Shown: piece by piece, positions 53,388-60,853 of the stretch
Position numbering within the stretch: the stretch's first letter is position 1
How the letters are laid out: every line of letters starts with the position of its first letter
DNA from: Solirhodobacter olei
Lineage (GTDB): Bacteria; Pseudomonadota; Alphaproteobacteria; Rhodobacterales; Rhodobacteraceae
Assembly (NCBI RefSeq): GCF_004010155.1
Contig: NZ_RRYH01000005.1
Coordinates: forward strand, 1 to 64,000
Direction: 5' to 3'
Length of the DNA stretch: 64,000 bases
Notes under the pieces: generated by a model
Databases searched by the model: none
Told to the model about the DNA's origin: nothing
What the model saw: the letters and a program-made list of their open reading frames with translations, nothing else
Made by a program: the position numbers and the translations under genes

Positions 53388-54290
53388 TCACCTCTGCAGT
53401 TTCACCGGCTCGCTCCGCCCGAGCCGAAGCACATGCGCCATGTAGGGCTTGGTCGCATCCGCCTCGCGCACAGCCGCGTAAAGCCGCCGGGTCAGCCCCG
53501 TCTCGCTCAGCGGCAGGACGGCGTAATCCGGATTGTCCCTCAGATCGCGCGCCACCCAGTCCGGCAACACCGCCACACCGCGGTTGGAGCCGACAAGCAT
53601 CAGGATCACCGCGGTCAGTTCCACTTGCCGCACGGCGCGCGGCTCCACCTTGGCCGGGGTCAGAAGCTCGGTGAAGGCGTCGAGCCTCGCGCGCTCCATC
53701 GGGTAGGTCAGCAGAAGCTGCTCGCGGAAATCCTCTGCCACGACGAAGGACTTCGCCGCCAGCGGGTTCTGGGCAGAGGCAACCAGCACCGGCGCATAGT
53801 CGAAGAGCGGATGGAAGGTGACGCCGGGCAGATCCTCCGGGTCGGAGGATATCACCAGATCCACCTCCTCCCGCACCAGCGCCGGGAGCGCCCCGAAGGC
53901 AAGGCCGGGGCGGATATCGACATCGACATCGGGCCAGGCGTGGCGGAACTTCTCCAACACCGGCAGGAGCCAGTCGAAACAGGCATGGCATTCGATGGCA
54001 ATGTGAAGCCGGCCGGATTTGCCCTCGTGTAGCGCCCGGAACTCCTCGCCCAGGGCATCGACCTCCGGAAGGATCCGCTCGGCCACGCGCAACAGGCGCT
54101 GGCCTGCGGCGGAGAGCTTCAGCGGCTTAGAGCGGCGCACGAACAGTTCCACCCCCACCTGCTCTTCCAGCCCCTTGATCTGATGGGACAGCGCCGATTG
54201 CGTCATGTTCATCATGTCCGCCGCACGGGCCAACCCGCCCGCCGCATGGATCGCCCGAATGGAGCGGAAATGGCGGAGTTCCAGATGCAT
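53388..54290 (-). CDS. metR: MetR-type LysR regulator of methionine metabolism
   Basis: A 300-residue LysR protein with the MetR-type start MHLELRHFRSIRAIHAAGG, HTH TQSALSHQIKGLEEQVGVELF, and the MetR-specific effector-domain entry GRLHIAIECHACFDWLLPVL. It normally uses homocysteine as coinducer. It is divergent from metF with 88 bp between; an ATCTT-G-AAGAT dyad (54312-54322) lies in the gap, though the classical TGAA-N5-TTCA box was not found. Confidence 0.9.
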   Translation of the reverse strand: MHLELRHFRSIRAIHAAGGLARAADMMNMTQSALSHQIKGLEEQVGVELFVRRSKPLKLSAAGQRLLRVAERILPEVDALGEEFRALHEGKSGRLHIAIECHACFDWLLPVLEKFRHAWPDVDVDIRPGLAFGALPALVREEVDLVISSDPEDLPGVTFHPLFDYAPVLVASAQNPLAAKSFVVAEDFREQLLLTYPMERARLDAFTELLTPAKVEPRAVRQVELTAVILMLVGSNRGVAVLPDWVARDLRDNPDYAVLPLSETGLTRRLYAAVREADATKPYMAHVLRLGRSEPVKLQR

Positions 54291-54378
54291 CTTGCTGTGC
54301 GCCTCATGTTGATCTTGAAGATTATGAATTTGTCTCACGCAAGTCACTCTGCCACAAGGGCTCAAACAGGAGTTTCAA

Positions 54379-55245
54379 ATGCCCGCCCCATCCGTGTCCT
54401 TCGAATTCTTCCCGCCGCAATCGCTAGAAGCCTCGTTCCGGCTCTGGGACACGGTGAACATGCTTGCGCCGCTCCGGCCGGAGTTCGTCTCCGTCACCTA
54501 CGGCGCAGGTGGGACCACCCGGAAACTGACGCATGAAGCGGTGACGACCATCGGCAAGACCACTGGCCTCAATGTCGCGGCGCACCTGACCTGCGTCGAC
54601 GCCACCAGGGCCGAGACGATGACGATCGCCGAAAGCTATGCCGCCGCCGGGATCACCGATATCGTCGCCCTGCGCGGCGACGCGCCGGGCGGCACCGGTC
54701 GCTTCGCGCCCCATCCCGAGGGCTTTTCCGATACGGTGGAGCTGATCGGCGCGCTGGCGGAGACGGGCAAGTTCACCCTCCGCGTCGGCGCCTATCCCGA
54801 GCGGCACCCCGAGGCCGCAGACGCCAAGGCCGACATCGACTGGCTGAAGCGCAAGCTCGACGCCGGCGCCTCTGCCGCGATCACCCAGTTCTTCTTCGAG
54901 GCAGAGACCTTCCTGCGCTTCCGCGACGCCTGCGTGGCGGCGGGCATCACCGCGCCGATCCTGCCCGGCATCCTGCCGATCGAGAACTGGGACGGCGCGC
55001 GCCGCTTCGCCGCGCGCTGCGGCGCGACCGTGCCGGCCTGGCTGCAGGACGCCTTCGCCCATGCCAAGCGCGACGGACGCGAAGAGCTCTTGGCGACGGC
55101 GATCTGCACCGAGCTTTGCGACGCGCTGCTGACCGAGGGGGTGGAGCACCTGCACTTCTACACGCTCAACCGCGCCCAGCTGACGCGCGACGTGTGCCAC
55201 GCGCTCGGCCTGCTGCCGGAGGTCGTGCTCGAAAAGGTTGCCTGA
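54379..55245 (+). CDS. metF: Methylenetetrahydrofolate reductase
   Basis: A 288-residue flavoenzyme reducing methylene-THF to methyl-THF for methionine synthesis. Blocks: SFEFFPPQ at the start, FVSVTYGAGGTTR, the ALRGDAP loop, and ITQFFFEAETFLRF with the GILPIENW segment. It is divergent from metR, whose presence fits methionine control. In this genome methyl-THF could also connect to the demethylation operon, an inference. Confidence 0.96.
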   Translation: MPAPSVSFEFFPPQSLEASFRLWDTVNMLAPLRPEFVSVTYGAGGTTRKLTHEAVTTIGKTTGLNVAAHLTCVDATRAETMTIAESYAAAGITDIVALRGDAPGGTGRFAPHPEGFSDTVELIGALAETGKFTLRVGAYPERHPEAADAKADIDWLKRKLDAGASAAITQFFFEAETFLRFRDACVAAGITAPILPGILPIENWDGARRFAARCGATVPAWLQDAFAHAKRDGREELLATAICTELCDALLTEGVEHLHFYTLNRAQLTRDVCHALGLLPEVVLEKVA

Positions 55246-55408
55246 TACGGATCTCCCTGCCCCGGGTCCGACCCTTCCGGTCGCCCGCGGGTAGCTCTTG
55301 GGCCGGTCCCGCTCTGGCGGCCCGGCCCATTCTTTATCCACAGCACCGCTACCCGGGGTGAGGGCAATCGCGCGGAGCGGCCACCCTACGCCTTCGCCGC
55401 CGCCTCCC

Positions 55409-56512
55409 TCATGGCGGGCTGAGCGGCAGCGCGCCATCCTCGGCGGTCCTGAACGTATGGAACCAGCGCCGCGTGGCCTGGGCCTGGTACCAGTCCGCCG
55501 CGCTGGGGTGGACGGCCTCCGACCGGTCGCGGCCGACGACCCGGGCGCGACGCTTCCAAAACAGCCGTCCGATGCCGTGCCAGGTGCCGACCGAGGGCGC
55601 ATCGGGATCGCAGGGGAAACGCGCCCGCCAGCCGGGTGGCAGCATCAGCCCGCAATGCTCGGCCCGGTCGAGCATCCAGACCAGCGGGATATTGGCCAGC
55701 GGACGCGCCGGGGTGAAATCGCCGATCATGCCGCCGACATCGCCATGCGCGCCGCGGAACCAGACCTGTTCCACCCGCCCGCTGAAATCCTCCGGCGTCT
55801 GCCAGAGCACCGGCTCGAAAGCCACGCGGGTTTCATCCAGCGCCAGCGCCTGGAAGCCGCGGCGGATTGCCGGGCCAAGCTCGTAGTTGTGGAAATCGTA
55901 TTTCGGCTGCGAGAAGCGCCGGACGACCGGGAAGGGCAGGCCAAGCGCCTTCACCGTATCCCAGACGCCGACCATTTCGATCTCCACTCGCGGATGGCAA
56001 TAGAGCCGGCGGAACGCTTCCGCCGCCTCGCCCGAGGGAGTAAGCTGGTAGTGGCGATAGGCCAGCACGACATTGCGGACGGTGGCGTGTTCGGCGGTCA
56101 GCAGGCCGACACTGTCGATCACGCCGGCAAGGGAACGCACGGCGAAGGCGCCGCGCGAATAGCCGAGCAGGAAGATCCGGTCCCCCGGATGGTAACGCGA
56201 GGCGAGAAATCCATAGGCACGGCGGATCTGCCGGTTCAGGCCCCGGCCCTCCAGCACGTCCTTGGCCTGGCGCCAGCTGCTCCACTGGATCCCGGCCTCG
56301 TAATAGACAGAGAGACGGGAGGAAGGCGTGAGTTCGCAGAGAAGCCGGTAGGCGAGGCCGGCGTTGGTCTCCTCCCCCGGCGCAAGCGAGGACATCGTGC
56401 CGTCGAGGATCACGACATGGTCCACCGGCCCGCGCATCCGCGTGGCCTCAGGGCTGTGCGACTGGATGCGGGGCGGACTGGCCCAGGCCCTTATGCGCTC
56501 AATGATCCCCAT
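55409..56512 (-). CDS. DUF2235 alpha/beta hydrolase (Tle1-like phospholipase family)
   Basis: A 367-residue protein with a GYSRGAF nucleophile elbow (117-123, S119), an Asp in GVWDTVKAL and a His in FRGAHGDVGG, the arrangement of DUF2235/T6SS Tle1 lipases. No secretion signal, PAAR or VgrG partner and no immunity gene are nearby, so a housekeeping rather than toxic role is more likely. The start (56512) lies within a region with several GC-rich open frames. Confidence 0.82.
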   Translation of the reverse strand: MGIIERIRAWASPPRIQSHSPEATRMRGPVDHVVILDGTMSSLAPGEETNAGLAYRLLCELTPSSRLSVYYEAGIQWSSWRQAKDVLEGRGLNRQIRRAYGFLASRYHPGDRIFLLGYSRGAFAVRSLAGVIDSVGLLTAEHATVRNVVLAYRHYQLTPSGEAAEAFRRLYCHPRVEIEMVGVWDTVKALGLPFPVVRRFSQPKYDFHNYELGPAIRRGFQALALDETRVAFEPVLWQTPEDFSGRVEQVWFRGAHGDVGGMIGDFTPARPLANIPLVWMLDRAEHCGLMLPPGWRARFPCDPDAPSVGTWHGIGRLFWKRRARVVGRDRSEAVHPSAADWYQAQATRRWFHTFRTAEDGALPLSPP

Positions 56513-56951
56513 GCGCCCGACCTCCCGCCCGGGCCTGACGATGCGCGCCGGGGTGGGCCGTCCCTGAGGGACCGGCCGCCACGGGCACCGGCACGGCGTA
56601 AATGGCGATCATGTGAACATCCTGTGCCTGCACCGGCGCGCAATCCATGAACGAAGCCGTGAAATCCGCCGGCCCGGCGGCTTTTCCCCGATTCGGATGG
56701 GCGCAACTGGCGGGCCTGCCATTTGCACACGGAACATCACTCGTCACATTTCCGGCTCCCCTGAGCGACAACGCGGCGCATCAGGGCCGATTCTTCGGCC
56801 CCTACCGCCGATGATAGCGCCCGGGATTTGTCAAAACATTGACCCAAACCGCCCTGATCTCGTGGTTTTTCGCCACGCTGTGGCCGGGACCAAAGAGAAG
56901 GGGCGGCCGCGTAGCCGCCCCTCACCTGTCATCGCCTCCCCGCGCTGCGGG
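56513..56951. other. 439-bp gap between DUF2235 and decarboxylase genes
   Basis: No convincing gene. A 37-codon frame on the minus strand (56499-56612) has only a weak AGGA and was not accepted. The 3' end holds the decarboxylase terminator at 56890-56922. Confidence 0.4.
56890..56922 (-). terminator. Rho-independent-type terminator after the decarboxylase
   Basis: Minus strand: stem AGGGGCGGC/GCCGCCCCT (9 bp, 6-base loop, 56899-56922) followed by TCTCTTTGG, 29 bp past the stop. Confidence 0.75.
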
Positions 56952-58097
56952 TCAGCCGCGCAGCGCCAGAACGGTGGCGAGCGTCAGGTCACCAAAGCCG
57001 TTGAAGCGGGTATTGGTCGCCATCGAATAAGCGCCGAGGCCACGGAACAGCACATAGTCGCCTTCCTCCATATCCTCGGGGAACGTGATCTCGCCCGGCA
57101 GCCGGTCAACCGAGTCACAGGTCGGACCGAAGCAGATCCGCGACACACCCTCGCCGGTGCGCAGCGCGCCGGTCTCCGAGCGCACCTCGATACGGTCGAT
57201 CACGCCGATCATCGGCAGCTCCGCCAGCGCGCCGTAGACGCCGTCGTTGAGGAACACATGCGCCCCGTCGCGGATCGCCTTCACCCGGGCGGCCAGAACG
57301 AAGGCCTCGGCACAGAGGCCGCGGCCCGGCTCGCAGACGAGCTGCGGGCGGTTCTCGCCAAAGGCGGCGGTGGCGGCGAGGTCGATCATCGCGAAGGTCG
57401 ATTCGATCCGCGGCATCACGTCGTTCAGGCGATGCGACGGGAAGCCGCCGCCGACGTTCAGCCGAGCGATGGTGACGCCGGCGTCGCGGGCGATCTCCGC
57501 AGCGGTGAGAATATAGGTCTCCCATGCTGCAGGGTCGGTGCATTGCGTGCCCGGGTGGAAGGTGAGCGATGGGATGAAACCATGGCCCGCCGCCTCGCGC
57601 AGGAGTTCGACGGCCAGCTCCACCGTGGCACCGAACTTAGCGCCGAAGTTGTAGGCCGCGCCCTGCACCGGCAGCTTGAAGCGGACAGATATCTCGGTGC
57701 CCTCGGCCGGCACCAGCTCCGCCAGCTTGGCGAGCTCGCTGTGGCTGTCAACGGAATAGCTCTTCACGCCCAGTTCGACGGCTACCGCGATCTCTGCGCG
57801 CGAGCGCACCGGGTTGTTGTAATGAAGCGCCGCATCGGGGACGAGTTGGCGGATCAGACGGATCTCCTCGGGCGAGGCGACATCGAAGCCGCGGATGCCG
57901 GCGGCGGCGAGGTTCTCGACCACTATACGGTCGGGGTTCGACTTCACCGCATAGGTGACAAACCCCGGGAAACCATCAAGGAATCGCCGCGCGGTGGCCT
58001 GAAGCACCGCCGGCGAGAAGAACATCACCGGTGCATCCGGCATACTGCGCGCAAGGAATTCGGACGGGTTGGTCCAGATCGTTTTCGAGAGCCCCAT
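56952..58097 (-). CDS. Ornithine/lysine decarboxylase, group IV (alanine racemase-fold)
   Basis: A 381-residue PLP enzyme. The Schiff-base lysine is K52 in TYAVKSNPD, and the partner-site Cys is in CFGPTCDSVD. GGGFPSHRL and CEPGRGLCAEAF are the PLP phosphate loops. Small bacterial members decarboxylate ornithine and often lysine, making putrescine or cadaverine. It is divergent from an Lrp/AsnC gene, with a candidate site between them. Confidence 0.9.
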   Translation of the reverse strand: MGLSKTIWTNPSEFLARSMPDAPVMFFSPAVLQATARRFLDGFPGFVTYAVKSNPDRIVVENLAAAGIRGFDVASPEEIRLIRQLVPDAALHYNNPVRSRAEIAVAVELGVKSYSVDSHSELAKLAELVPAEGTEISVRFKLPVQGAAYNFGAKFGATVELAVELLREAAGHGFIPSLTFHPGTQCTDPAAWETYILTAAEIARDAGVTIARLNVGGGFPSHRLNDVMPRIESTFAMIDLAATAAFGENRPQLVCEPGRGLCAEAFVLAARVKAIRDGAHVFLNDGVYGALAELPMIGVIDRIEVRSETGALRTGEGVSRICFGPTCDSVDRLPGEITFPEDMEEGDYVLFRGLGAYSMATNTRFNGFGDLTLATVLALRG

Positions 58098-58265
58098 CGG
58101 CCTGCCCCTTCTCTGCCTCGAAAGTGCATGCGACCCTGCCCTGGCGATACCAGTTCGGAGCCGCTTTCGCGTTCAACCAAACCAGGCCAGGTGCGTATGA
58201 GCCGCCCTTTTCCTGAAAACGAGTGTGCTGCATATGGCCGACAAGTTCACCGATGAAAAGGGTTG

Positions 58266-58289
58266 ATTTGTCCGAAATTGCGGGCAAAT
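58266..58289. promoter_or_regulatory. Imperfect dyad ATTTGTCCG-N6-CGGGCAAAT upstream of the Lrp gene
   Basis: Nine-base arms with one mismatch, 23 bp before the Lrp/AsnC start and in the gap to the decarboxylase gene. Size and symmetry fit an Lrp/AsnC-type site (inference). Confidence 0.5.
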
Positions 58290-58312
58290 TGACGAAAAGG
58301 ATTGGCAGAACG

Positions 58313-58744
58313 ATGGACGACCTCGACGAGAAACTTCTGGCGGCCCTGGCGTCGGATTCGAGCACCTCTACCTCGCGCCTGGCGCGGCGTTTCAAGGTGG
58401 CGCGCTCCACCGTACAGGCCCGGATCGAGCGGCTGGAACGCTCGGGCGTGATTGCCGGCTACACCGTGAAGCTCGGCTCGGCAGTGCTGTCGCGGCGGAT
58501 CCGGGCGACGGTGCTCTTGCAGATCGAACCACGCAGCGCGCCAACGGTCCTGCAACGACTGAAGAGCACAACCGAGGTCGAGATCGCCCATACCACCACC
58601 GGGCGGTTCGACCTGATTCTGCAGCTCGCTGCGGAAACGACCCAGGCGTTGGACGAGGTGCTGGACCAGATCGGCGCAATTCCCGGCGTGCGCTCCTCCG
58701 AAAGCCTGATCCACCTCTCGACCCGGATCGACCGGGCGGTCTGA
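58313..58744 (+). CDS. Lrp/AsnC-family regulator
   Basis: A 143-residue protein: N-terminal HTH (LDEKLLAALASDSSTSTSRLARRFKVARSTVQARIERLE, split in blocks SRLARRFKVARSTVQARI) and a C-terminal RAM effector domain. ATG 58313 gives the family length; earlier in-frame starts lie before the dyad. It is divergent from the decarboxylase gene and may sense ornithine, lysine or a branched amino acid to control it. Confidence 0.87.
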   Translation: MDDLDEKLLAALASDSSTSTSRLARRFKVARSTVQARIERLERSGVIAGYTVKLGSAVLSRRIRATVLLQIEPRSAPTVLQRLKSTTEVEIAHTTTGRFDLILQLAAETTQALDEVLDQIGAIPGVRSSESLIHLSTRIDRAV

Positions 58745-58749
58745 GCCCC

Positions 58750-59409
58750 TCAGCGCCGCAGGCTGAAGCGATCGAGAAAGGCCTGGCCGAGCACCGGGTC
58801 GCCCTCGAACCGCACCAGCCCGGCGACGACGGATGCCTCCAGCGACGAGGGGCCATAGACCACGGCGGCCATGGCGTTGGAGGCGCCCTCGAAACGCAAA
58901 TCGCCAGTCAGAGCGTCGGCCCGGGCAACGGAATAGGAGCCCTGCCCCATGCGGGCAAGGAACGTCTCGCCCGCCATCCCGAAGCCCGCCGTCAGCTCCG
59001 GCCCGCCCCTTGGCGCCACCATCGCGCGCATGGAAAGCATCAGCGCGGTGGGCGAGATGAAAAGCCGCGGGTCGTGCCCCGGCATGGTCGCGGCCCAGCG
59101 GCAGAAGGAGCGCAGCACCGGCCAGAGCGCCTCCCCAGCCTCCGTCAGGGCATAGACCTGGACCGAGGCCGGTGGCGGCAGCTTACCGCGCGTCAGCACA
59201 CCCGCCTCCTCCAGCTCCGCCAGACGCCGGGTGAGGATATTGGCAGAAAGCCCCGGCAGCCCGGCACGCAGCCCGGCGAAGCGCTTCGGGCCAAGCAGCA
59301 ACTCGCGCACCACCAGAAGGGCCCAGCGGTCGCCGATGAGGTCGAGCGCATGGGAGACGAGACAGCCCTCGTCATAGCTCCTGCGCGGTGTCTCGCTCGC
59401 TCTACTCAT
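58750..59409 (-). CDS. HxlR-family winged-helix regulator
   Basis: A 219-residue protein with the HxlR start CLVSHALDLIGDRWALLVVRELLLGPKRF and wing LAELEEAGVLTRG, plus an uncommon extra C-terminal domain (about 110-219), roughly twice the usual HxlR length. The start is ATG 59409. It is divergent from two VOC genes; the 92-bp gap contains an AT-rich imperfect dyad (ACATAATGGTTGTTTAATGT) fit for autoregulation. Confidence 0.83.
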   Translation of the reverse strand: MSRASETPRRSYDEGCLVSHALDLIGDRWALLVVRELLLGPKRFAGLRAGLPGLSANILTRRLAELEEAGVLTRGKLPPPASVQVYALTEAGEALWPVLRSFCRWAATMPGHDPRLFISPTALMLSMRAMVAPRGGPELTAGFGMAGETFLARMGQGSYSVARADALTGDLRFEGASNAMAAVVYGPSSLEASVVAGLVRFEGDPVLGQAFLDRFSLRR

Positions 59410-59501
59410 GTTTCGCAACATAATGGTTGTTTAATGTAACTATCAAGGGCAGCCTTGGGGGGTGCGGGAATCGCCCGCCCATCCGAGGAAAGGAGCCACA
59501 G

Positions 59502-60254
59502 ATGACCGGAACACAGCTTGGCGCGCCCTGCTGGTACGAGCTCAACACGCCCGATCTGGATGCGGCGGAGGCCTTCTACGGCAGGATCATCGGCTGGAGC
59601 GTCGGCAGCGCCGGGATGGACGGGTTCGACTATCGCCTCGGCCAGATCGACGGCTCAATGGTGGCGGGGCTGATGTCTCTGCCCGACATACCGCCCTGCT
59701 GGACACTTTATTTCGCCACGCCCGATTGCGATGCGACAGCGCAGGCCGCAAAGATGGCGGGGGGCAAGATCTTCAAGGCGCCGGAGGATATTCCCGGTGT
59801 CGGCCGCTTCGCCGTGCTTGCCGATCCGCAGGGCGCGGTCTTCGCGCTGCTGCAGCCCACACCCGGCAGCGAGGGCAGCGCCTTCAACCAGGCGAAGACG
59901 GGCCACGGCAACTGGCACGAGCTCTACACCCCGGATCCAGAAGGGGCGCTGGCCTTCTACGGCAAGCTCTTCGGCTGGACCGAGAGCCGGCGGATGGATA
60001 TGGGGCCGATGGGCTTCTACCACATCCTCCACCACGATGGCGCCGACATCGGCGGTGTGTTCAATCCCGGCGAAGGCGTGCCGCCGCATTGGCTGCCGTA
60101 TTTCGGCGTTCCGGGGGCAGAGGCCGCGGCAGCCGCCATCCCGGCAGCGGGCGGCAGCGTTACCCGCGGGATGATGGAGGTGCCGGGCGGCGCCTATGTC
60201 GTCCAGGGAACCGATCCGCAGGGGGCGCATTTCGCCGTCGTCGGCCCGAAGTGA
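59502..60254 (+). CDS. VOC-family protein with two glyoxalase-like domains
   Basis: A 250-residue protein with two VOC repeats: residues 1-120 (PCWYELNTPDLDAAEAFYGRIIGW) and 130-248 (NWHELYTPDPEGALAFYGKLFGW), each with the metal-ligand-like His/Glu strand. Such proteins may be hydroxylase- or CoA-related or resist toxins; function unknown. It is divergent from the HxlR gene and 17 bp ahead of the second VOC gene, so the two form an operon. Confidence 0.85.
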   Translation: MTGTQLGAPCWYELNTPDLDAAEAFYGRIIGWSVGSAGMDGFDYRLGQIDGSMVAGLMSLPDIPPCWTLYFATPDCDATAQAAKMAGGKIFKAPEDIPGVGRFAVLADPQGAVFALLQPTPGSEGSAFNQAKTGHGNWHELYTPDPEGALAFYGKLFGWTESRRMDMGPMGFYHILHHDGADIGGVFNPGEGVPPHWLPYFGVPGAEAAAAAIPAAGGSVTRGMMEVPGGAYVVQGTDPQGAHFAVVGPK

Positions 60255-60271
60255 GAGAGGGAGACAGACAG

Positions 60272-60754
60272 ATGCCCAACGACCTCGTCACCTGCCTCTG
60301 GTTCGACGGCACGGCGCGGGAGGCGGCCGAATTCTACGCCGACACCTTCCCCGACAGCCACGTCGGCCAGGGCTTCGCGTCCCCCGCCGACAATCCTGGC
60401 ACGCGGGAGGGCGAGGAGATCACGGTCAACTTCACAATCCTCGGCCGTCCCTTCCTCGGCCTGAACGGCGGGCCGAATTTCAAGTTCAACGAGGCGGTCT
60501 CGTTCCAGGTTCTCACCGATACGCAGGAGGAGACGGACCGCTACTGGGCCGCGATCACCGGCAATGGCGGCAAGGAAAGCGCCTGCGGCTGGTGCAGCGA
60601 CCGGTTCGGGTTGCACTGGCAGATCACCCCCCGGGTGCTGATGGAGGCGATCGGCAATCCCGACCGCGCCGCCGCCAAGCGCGCGATGGAGGCTATGATG
60701 ACGATGGGCAAGATCGACATCGCGGCGATCGAGGCGGCGATCGCGGGCAGCTAG
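60272..60754 (+). CDS. PhnB/3-demethylubiquinone-type VOC protein
   Basis: A 160-residue VOC protein of the PhnB type: LWFDGTAREAAEFYADTFPDS, PNFKFNEAVSFQVL and the GGKESACGWCSDRFGLHWQI end. The family name 3-demethylubiquinone methyltransferase-like is historical; no methyltransferase motif is present. It follows the two-domain VOC gene and is followed 99 bp later by valS. Confidence 0.85.
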   Translation: MPNDLVTCLWFDGTAREAAEFYADTFPDSHVGQGFASPADNPGTREGEEITVNFTILGRPFLGLNGGPNFKFNEAVSFQVLTDTQEETDRYWAAITGNGGKESACGWCSDRFGLHWQITPRVLMEAIGNPDRAAAKRAMEAMMTMGKIDIAAIEAAIAGS

Positions 60755-60853
60755 CACGACCGCTTTCCTACCCACGGAGCACCGCAATCCGTCAGTCCCC
60801 TTGGCCTTTCGCCCGTCCAAGGCTATCAGGGCGCGAGAACCGAGGAACTGACG

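Noticed and set aside
55409-56512. T6SS Tle1 phospholipase effector
   Set aside because: Family match only; no VgrG, PAAR or immunity gene nearby and no secretion signal.
56499-56612. 37-codon minus-strand frame MIAIYAVPVPVAAGP upstream of DUF2235
   Set aside because: Only a weak AGGA, overlaps the DUF2235 start, and no conserved-looking feature.
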